In this document: piece after piece, positions 52,536-56,843 of the stretch
Numbering within the stretch: the first letter of the stretch is position 1
How the letters are laid out: each line of letters begins with the position of its first letter
Assembly (NCBI GenBank): GCA_902582385.1
Contig: CACHRX010000004.1
Location: 1-56,843 of the forward strand
Length of the DNA: 56,843 nt
Direction of reading: 5' to 3'
DNA from: an uncultured Pelagibacteraceae bacterium
GTDB taxonomy: Bacteria > Pseudomonadota > Alphaproteobacteria > Pelagibacterales > Pelagibacteraceae
Notes under the pieces: model-generated
Database searches by the model: none
The model's input: the letters and a program-made list of their open reading frames with translations, nothing else
What the model was told of the DNA's origin: nothing
Program-made: the position numbers and the translations under genes

Positions 52536-53696
52536 ATGCGTATGCTAAGAGCCCCTATGGTAAATAAAAATTTTGGTTTTGGTACTCAAATAAAAAAGTC
52601 TCCTTTCTTTAAGTCTACTGTAAAGTGGGGTGCAACTGGATTTTCAGTGTATAATCATATGTATATCCCCAGAGATTTCGGTAACCCAGAGCAAAATTTT
52701 TGGAATTTGATTGAAAAATCTATACTATGTGATGTTGCGGTTGAAAGACAAGTAGAAATTACTGGTCCAGATGCTTATAAATTTATTCAATTATTAACAC
52801 CTAGGGACCTATCCAAATTATCAGTTGGACAATGTAAATATGTACTAATTGTAAACGAAAAAGGTGGAATAATTAACGATCCTGTACTCTTAAGACTAGC
52901 TGAAAATCATTTTTGGCTTTCTCTTGCTGACAGTGATGTATTATTATGGGCACAGGGAGTGGCCGTAAATTCAGGATTAAATGTTAAAATTTCAGAACCT
53001 GATGTATCTCCACTTCAGTTACAAGGTCCTACTTCAGCTGCAATAATGATTAAATTATTTGGTGAAGATATTAAAAATCTTAAATATTATTGGTTTAATA
53101 AATATGAATTAGATGGGATACCTCTAATTGTTTCAAGAACTGGTTGGTCTAGTGAGTTTGGATATGAGTTATTCCTCAGAGATGGCTCAAAAGGTGATCA
53201 ACTTTATGAAAAAATAATGGAAGCAGGAAAAGAGCATGGTCTTAAACCAGGTCATACATCATCTATAAGAAGAATTGAAGGTGGAATGCTTTCTTATCAT
53301 GCAGACGCAGATATCAATACAAATCCATTTGAACTTGGTCTTGATAGATTAGTTAATTTAGATAATGAAGTTCACTTTATAGGTAAAGAGGCTTTGAAAA
53401 AAATAAAACAGAATGGAATTAAAAGAAAACAAATCGGTTTAGAATTAAATTGTAAACCTTTAAAAGGACCAAATACCACTTTCTGGCCAATATATAAAGA
53501 TAGTAAAAAAATTGGCAAAGTTACTTCTGCTGTATATTCGCCTAGATTAAAAAAGAACATTGCACTAGCAATAGTTGAGATTGAAAATTCTATTATTGGG
53601 AATAAATTAAAAGTTATTATAAACGGTGATGAGATTAGTTCTAAAGTAATTGAAAAACCTTTTTATGATCCAAGAAAAAAGATAGCTTCTTCTTAA
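52536..53696 (+). CDS. GcvT-fold tetrahydrofolate-dependent demethylase, DmdA-like
   Basis: 386 residues, near the length of DmdA and other GcvT-family enzymes. GATGFSVYNHMYIP near residue 33, CDVAVERQVEITGPDA near residue 66, LLTPRDLSKLSVGQCKYVLIV, SLADSDVLLWAQG and QLQGPTS resemble DMSP demethylase more than GcvT of the glycine cleavage system. DmdA moves a methyl from dimethylsulfoniopropionate to tetrahydrofolate. SAR11 genomes hold several paralogs, so true DMSP activity is uncertain. The stop overlaps the next convergent gene (TTAA). Confidence 0.7.
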   Translation: MRMLRAPMVNKNFGFGTQIKKSPFFKSTVKWGATGFSVYNHMYIPRDFGNPEQNFWNLIEKSILCDVAVERQVEITGPDAYKFIQLLTPRDLSKLSVGQCKYVLIVNEKGGIINDPVLLRLAENHFWLSLADSDVLLWAQGVAVNSGLNVKISEPDVSPLQLQGPTSAAIMIKLFGEDIKNLKYYWFNKYELDGIPLIVSRTGWSSEFGYELFLRDGSKGDQLYEKIMEAGKEHGLKPGHTSSIRRIEGGMLSYHADADINTNPFELGLDRLVNLDNEVHFIGKEALKKIKQNGIKRKQIGLELNCKPLKGPNTTFWPIYKDSKKIGKVTSAVYSPRLKKNIALAIVEIENSIIGNKLKVIINGDEISSKVIEKPFYDPRKKIASS

Positions 53697-54460
53697 GATT
53701 TAATATTATAACCTTTTTTCAATAGTATTGAGACAGCAATCACACATATCACTAAAAACGACACCATTGAACCTACACTTATCAAGATATTAAAATCTGA
53801 TATTCCATAAAATGAAAATCTTAAGCCATCAATTAGATAAACTACTGGGTTAAAATAAGAAATAGTTTGCCAAAAAGGTGGTAACATATCTAAAGAGTAC
53901 AAACTTCCTCCTAAAAAAACCATTGGTGTAATAACTAATGATGGAATGATAGACATTTGTTCGAAGTTTTTACTAACAACACCAATTAAAAAACCAAATA
54001 ATGCAAAAGTAAAAGAGACCAATACTAACAAGAATATCATTAGCATTGGATATTCAACGGTTACCTCAGCAAAAAATGAGGCTGTAACATAAATTACAGC
54101 TCCGACAATTAAAGTTTTGGTAGCTCCTGCTCCAACAAAAGCTAAAACTGTTTCAAGTGTTGAAATAGGTGCCGCTAAAATTTCATTAATAGTTCCGTTA
54201 AATTTTGGAAAAAATATGCCAAATGAAGTGTTACTTATTGATTGGGTAAGCAATGTTAACATTAATAATCCTGGAACGATATAAGAACCATAGCTTACAC
54301 CATCAATCTTTTGAATATACCCACCAATGACTGAACCAAAAACTACAAAATATAAAGATGTAGATATTACTGGTGAGAGAAGAGACTGTCCTACTGTTCT
54401 GTAGAATCTATTCATCTCATGAAAATATATGGCTTTAAAACCGTAATAATTAAATTTCAT
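53693..54460 (-). CDS. ABC-2 type permease (YadH-like)
   Basis: 255 residues, six membrane helices, ABC-2 exporter permease. [29 protein letters not shown] near residue 20, [24 protein letters not shown] near residue 56 and [35 protein letters not shown] near residue 181 match the YadH/NodJ group. Overlaps the ATPase gene by 11 bases. Exports a lipid, drug or glycan; unknown. Confidence 0.9.
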   Translation of the reverse strand: MKFNYYGFKAIYFHEMNRFYRTVGQSLLSPVISTSLYFVVFGSVIGGYIQKIDGVSYGSYIVPGLLMLTLLTQSISNTSFGIFFPKFNGTINEILAAPISTLETVLAFVGAGATKTLIVGAVIYVTASFFAEVTVEYPMLMIFLLVLVSFTFALFGFLIGVVSKNFEQMSIIPSLVITPMVFLGGSLYSLDMLPPFWQTISYFNPVVYLIDGLRFSFYGISDFNILISVGSMVSFLVICVIAVSILLKKGYNIKS

Positions 54461-55385
54461 TATTCTCCTTAACTAAATTAACAAATATTTTTTCCAGATT
54501 ACTTTGCTCTGTTTTTAAATCTCTTAACTTTAAACCAGTATCTTTTAAATCTTGTAACAAATTAGTAATGCCAGTTTTTTCGGTGCCAACATTATAAGTA
54601 TAAATTAAAGACATATGTTCATCATCTATTTCGAGATTATATTTGTCTAAATCTTTAGGAATTACAGTAATTTTTTCCTGTAATTCAATATTTAATTTTT
54701 TATGACCCATTTTCTTAATTAGCTCTTTTTTATCTTCTACAACTATAATTTCACCTTGATTAATAACGGCAACACGGTCAGCAATAGCCTCTGCTTCCTC
54801 AATATAATGAGTAGTTAAAATTATAGTAACCCCTGTTTTTCTCAGATCATCAACAACCATCCACATATCTCTCCTAAGCTCAACATCGACTCCAGCTGTT
54901 GGCTCATCTAAAAATAATATTTTGGGTTCATGAGACAAGGCTTTGGCAATTAAAACTCTTCTTTTCATTCCACCAGATAGTTGTCTTAATCTTTGATCTT
55001 TTTTATCCCATAAACTTAGGTCTTTTAAAATTTTTTCTATATGTTTTGGTTTTGGAGATTTACCATATAAACCTCTTGAATATGATACAGTGTCAAATAC
55101 TGTTTCAAAAGATTCTAAACTTAATTCTTGAGGAACCATTCCAATTCTAGATCTAGTTTCGCGATAATCTTTAATTATATCAAAACCATCAACAGTAACA
55201 GAGCCAGATGTTGGGGTAACAATCCCACAAATTATACTAATTAAAGTTGTCTTTCCTGCACCATTTGGTCCAAGCATTGCAAGAATTTCACCTTGTCTTA
55301 CATTAAGATTAATTTTTTTGAGTGCATTAAAGCTATTATCATAAACCTTTGAAAGATCATTAATAATTATTTGATTGTCTATCAT
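54450..55385 (-). CDS. ABC exporter ATPase (YadG-like)
   Basis: 311 residues. Walker [11 protein letters not shown] near residue 39, Q-loop PQELSLES, signature [11 protein letters not shown] near residue 139, Walker [13 protein letters not shown] near residue 159 and switch His TTHYIEEAE near residue 195. A C-terminal extension (residues 220-311) is like YadG/NodI. Pairs with the permease downstream. Confidence 0.93.
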   Translation of the reverse strand: MIDNQIIINDLSKVYDNSFNALKKINLNVRQGEILAMLGPNGAGKTTLISIICGIVTPTSGSVTVDGFDIIKDYRETRSRIGMVPQELSLESFETVFDTVSYSRGLYGKSPKPKHIEKILKDLSLWDKKDQRLRQLSGGMKRRVLIAKALSHEPKILFLDEPTAGVDVELRRDMWMVVDDLRKTGVTIILTTHYIEEAEAIADRVAVINQGEIIVVEDKKELIKKMGHKKLNIELQEKITVIPKDLDKYNLEIDDEHMSLIYTYNVGTEKTGITNLLQDLKDTGLKLRDLKTEQSNLEKIFVNLVKENNEI

Positions 55386-55432
55386 TGAAACAGTTATATA
55401 GCTATTAATTCATTTAATACAATCTAGTAATA

Positions 55433-56843
55433 TTAAAACTTTTTAGCTTTAAGAACCATTAAAGGTAAAAAAGTTGCAATCACAAAAGATAAAAACAATA
55501 ATGATTGTGCTACAAAAGGTCCAAACAGATCTTTGGGCATTAAGATTCCAACTAGTAAACTTTTTGAAAAATCAGGTGAAGGGAACATTAAAAACCCTCC
55601 AATTAATCCTATTATAATTGAAACATATGCGGTTTTTTCATTAATATTTTTATTATAAAAGCTGTAAAAAATAGTTAAAACAAAAGCACAACAAAATAAG
55701 TCAGCCAATAAAAATAAATATAAAATATCAAATCCTTTAGACGAAATAATAAAAGAAATCAAAGATAAAAATAAAATTATATATTTAGAAAGATTTAAAT
55801 AATTTATTTTTTTACTTAAACTAAAAGTTGCCTTACCGTCTATAATAATTAGGCTTGATATTGCATTTACTAAAGTGTCAACTGTAGAAATTGTTAACGC
55901 TAAACCAAGCATAATAACAAAAAAAGATAACAACTCTGCTTGTCCTTTAAGTAATAATGTAAAAAATCCTAGATCAGGTCTGGTTGTTGGATCTATTGAA
56001 AAAGAGACCAGTCCTGTAAATCCCATATAAAAAACTACTGGAATAATAATAAAAAACGATAAAATTAAGCTTTTCCTTAAAGTTTTAAAATTTTTTGCTG
56101 CATATACTCTTTGCCAATTACCCTGATGAAATAAGTTAGTAGCAGCAACTGCAATAAAAAAAGTTAAGCCAGCAGTGTAGCTTGGTATATACAATGGACT
56201 TAAAAGTTGAGGATTTTTTTCTTTTATAAATTTAAAGGAGAATTCAGATCCTGTAAAAGAATTTATATATACAAATGAAGTCAATAAAAGAATTCCGATT
56301 ACAACCATTTGTATATTGTCAGTAAATATTGATGCTCTTAGACCACCATATAAAGTATATGTAAGCGTAGATAGTAGCACAATCAAAGTAGTAATCCAAA
56401 GCTCAGTGCCTGATATGTAATTTACTAAGACAGCGACAGCTGTAACTTCAGCACACAAAAAGATAAACATATAAAAAATTGTCATTAATAAAATTAGTCT
56501 AAATAAACTTTTTCCAAACTTTTTTCTCATAAACTCAATTAAAGAAGATCCTTTAGGAAATTCTTTTCTAATTTTTTTTCCTAAATATATTAGAAAAAAC
56601 ATTGGAAAAGCTGTACCTAATGAATACCCTATGATAGCACCTATTCCTCCCCATGTTGCTGCTGAGGCTGGACCAAATAAAATCCATGCTCCTAAAGCTG
56701 AAGCAGTCAAACTAGTTGTTAGAGAAAATAATCCAATATTTCTATTGGCAGTTAAGTAGTTATTTAGTCCTTGATATTTTTTTGAATTATAAAGGCCTAA
56801 GAAAACAAATATTAAACTTATAACAATTACTAATATTAATGAC
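55433..56843 (-). CDS. Sodium:solute symporter family protein, N-terminus beyond window
   Basis: Open from the window end (56843) to the stop at 55433, about 470 residues. An apparent start at the TTG at 56710 is internal: the frame continues upstream through YNSKKYQGLNNYLTANRNIG to the edge. SSS/SLC5 features are ANRNIGLFSLTTSLTAS, GAWILFGPASAATWGG, TYGGLRASIFTDNIQM near mid-protein (the sodium/sugar signature) and FHQGNWQRVYAAK. About 12 helices are visible. Substrate unknown. Confidence 0.85.
   Translation of the reverse strand, partial: SLILVIVISLIFVFLGLYNSKKYQGLNNYLTANRNIGLFSLTTSLTASALGAWILFGPASAATWGGIGAIIGYSLGTAFPMFFLIYLGKKIRKEFPKGSSLIEFMRKKFGKSLFRLILLMTIFYMFIFLCAEVTAVAVLVNYISGTELWITTLIVLLSTLTYTLYGGLRASIFTDNIQMVVIGILLLTSFVYINSFTGSEFSFKFIKEKNPQLLSPLYIPSYTAGLTFFIAVAATNLFHQGNWQRVYAAKNFKTLRKSLILSFFIIIPVVFYMGFTGLVSFSIDPTTRPDLGFFTLLLKGQAELLSFFVIMLGLALTISTVDTLVNAISSLIIIDGKATFSLSKKINYLNLSKYIILFLSLISFIISSKGFDILYLFLLADLFCCAFVLTIFYSFYNKNINEKTAYVSIIIGLIGGFLMFPSPDFSKSLLVGILMPKDLFGPFVAQSLLFLSFVIATFLPLMVLKAKKF

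Noticed and set aside
56708-56710. TTG as start of the sodium:solute symporter
   Set aside because: The frame stays open to the window edge and encodes further family-like residues, so the TTG is an internal Leu codon.
1-56843. CRISPR array, rRNA genes or replication origin
   Set aside because: No regularly spaced repeats, no rRNA sequence and no DnaA-box cluster were seen on either strand.

Overview
The window looks like a piece of a streamlined, very AT-rich alphaproteobacterial chromosome. The best match is the SAR11 group (Candidatus Pelagibacter or a close relative). This rests on gene content and style: genes are packed with 0-50 base spacers, four convergent gene pairs share overlapping stop codons, there are no mobile elements, and metabolism centres on small dissolved substrates (propionate via methylcitrate, methylated amines, a DmdA-like demethylase, TRAP and ABC uptake, AmtB). 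No rRNA, CRISPR, insertion sequence or prophage was seen. There is one tRNA (Met, CAT).

Layout. 1-5321 (minus): C-truncated nadE, class II DAHP synthase, an FkbM methyltransferase, glmS and a stand-alone GlmU-type acetyltransferase domain. 5393-9653 (plus): a phosphoglycolate-phosphatase-like HAD protein, then prpD-prpB-prpC with one-base overlaps (methylcitrate cycle). 9655-13237 (minus): a methyltransferase, nrdB and nrdA, with two NrdR-box-like sites 31 bases apart in front of nrdA. 13397-15578 (plus): phosphomannomutase/phosphoglucomutase, a small lipoprotein and a DUF2061 protein. 15593-20311 (minus): TauE/SafE exporter, dusA and a TRAP transporter (M, Q, P). 20409-28554: CoA-transferase, RNA polymerase omega, an MFS carrier, two redox enzymes, gamma carbonic anhydrase, a thioredoxin-like protein and surface glycan genes. 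28563-32789: a creatinase/ectoine-hydrolase-like protein, a PhyH dioxygenase and an amino-acid-type ABC importer without its ATPase.

32853-37053 is the most coherent module. mtnP, mtnA, a fuculose-aldolase-like class II aldolase and a fused SpeD-SpeE gene form one tight operon, with apt divergent across a 38-base gap that holds a 15-base palindrome. Together they would make a polyamine and recycle its by-product methylthioadenosine to adenine/AMP, DHAP and a methylthio-aldehyde. 37055-44282: the tRNA, two paralogous tail-anchored mini-proteins, an unfamiliar regulator with two winged-helix motifs coupled to a bile-acid-symporter-family carrier, dimethylglycine dehydrogenase, a sugar-nucleotide epimerase and a GT9 enzyme. 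44283-49403 (minus): strong hairpins, amtB, HU, rseP, an MBL hydrolase, a GNAT-like protein with N-terminal repeats and a mini-membrane protein. 49415-53696: a PrpR/RamB/ScfR-type regulator faces a 53-residue ORF and isocitrate lyase across an intergenic region with repeated TTTGTAAA boxes, followed by a DmdA-like protein. 53693-56843 (minus): an ABC-2 exporter pair and a sodium:solute symporter running off the window.

The leading observations are the polyamine/MTA module, the TTTGTAAA operator with its small ORF, the duplicated-HTH regulator, and three genes whose start codons lie 0-8 bases after a terminator-like hairpin. All functions are read from sequence motifs; no database search was run.
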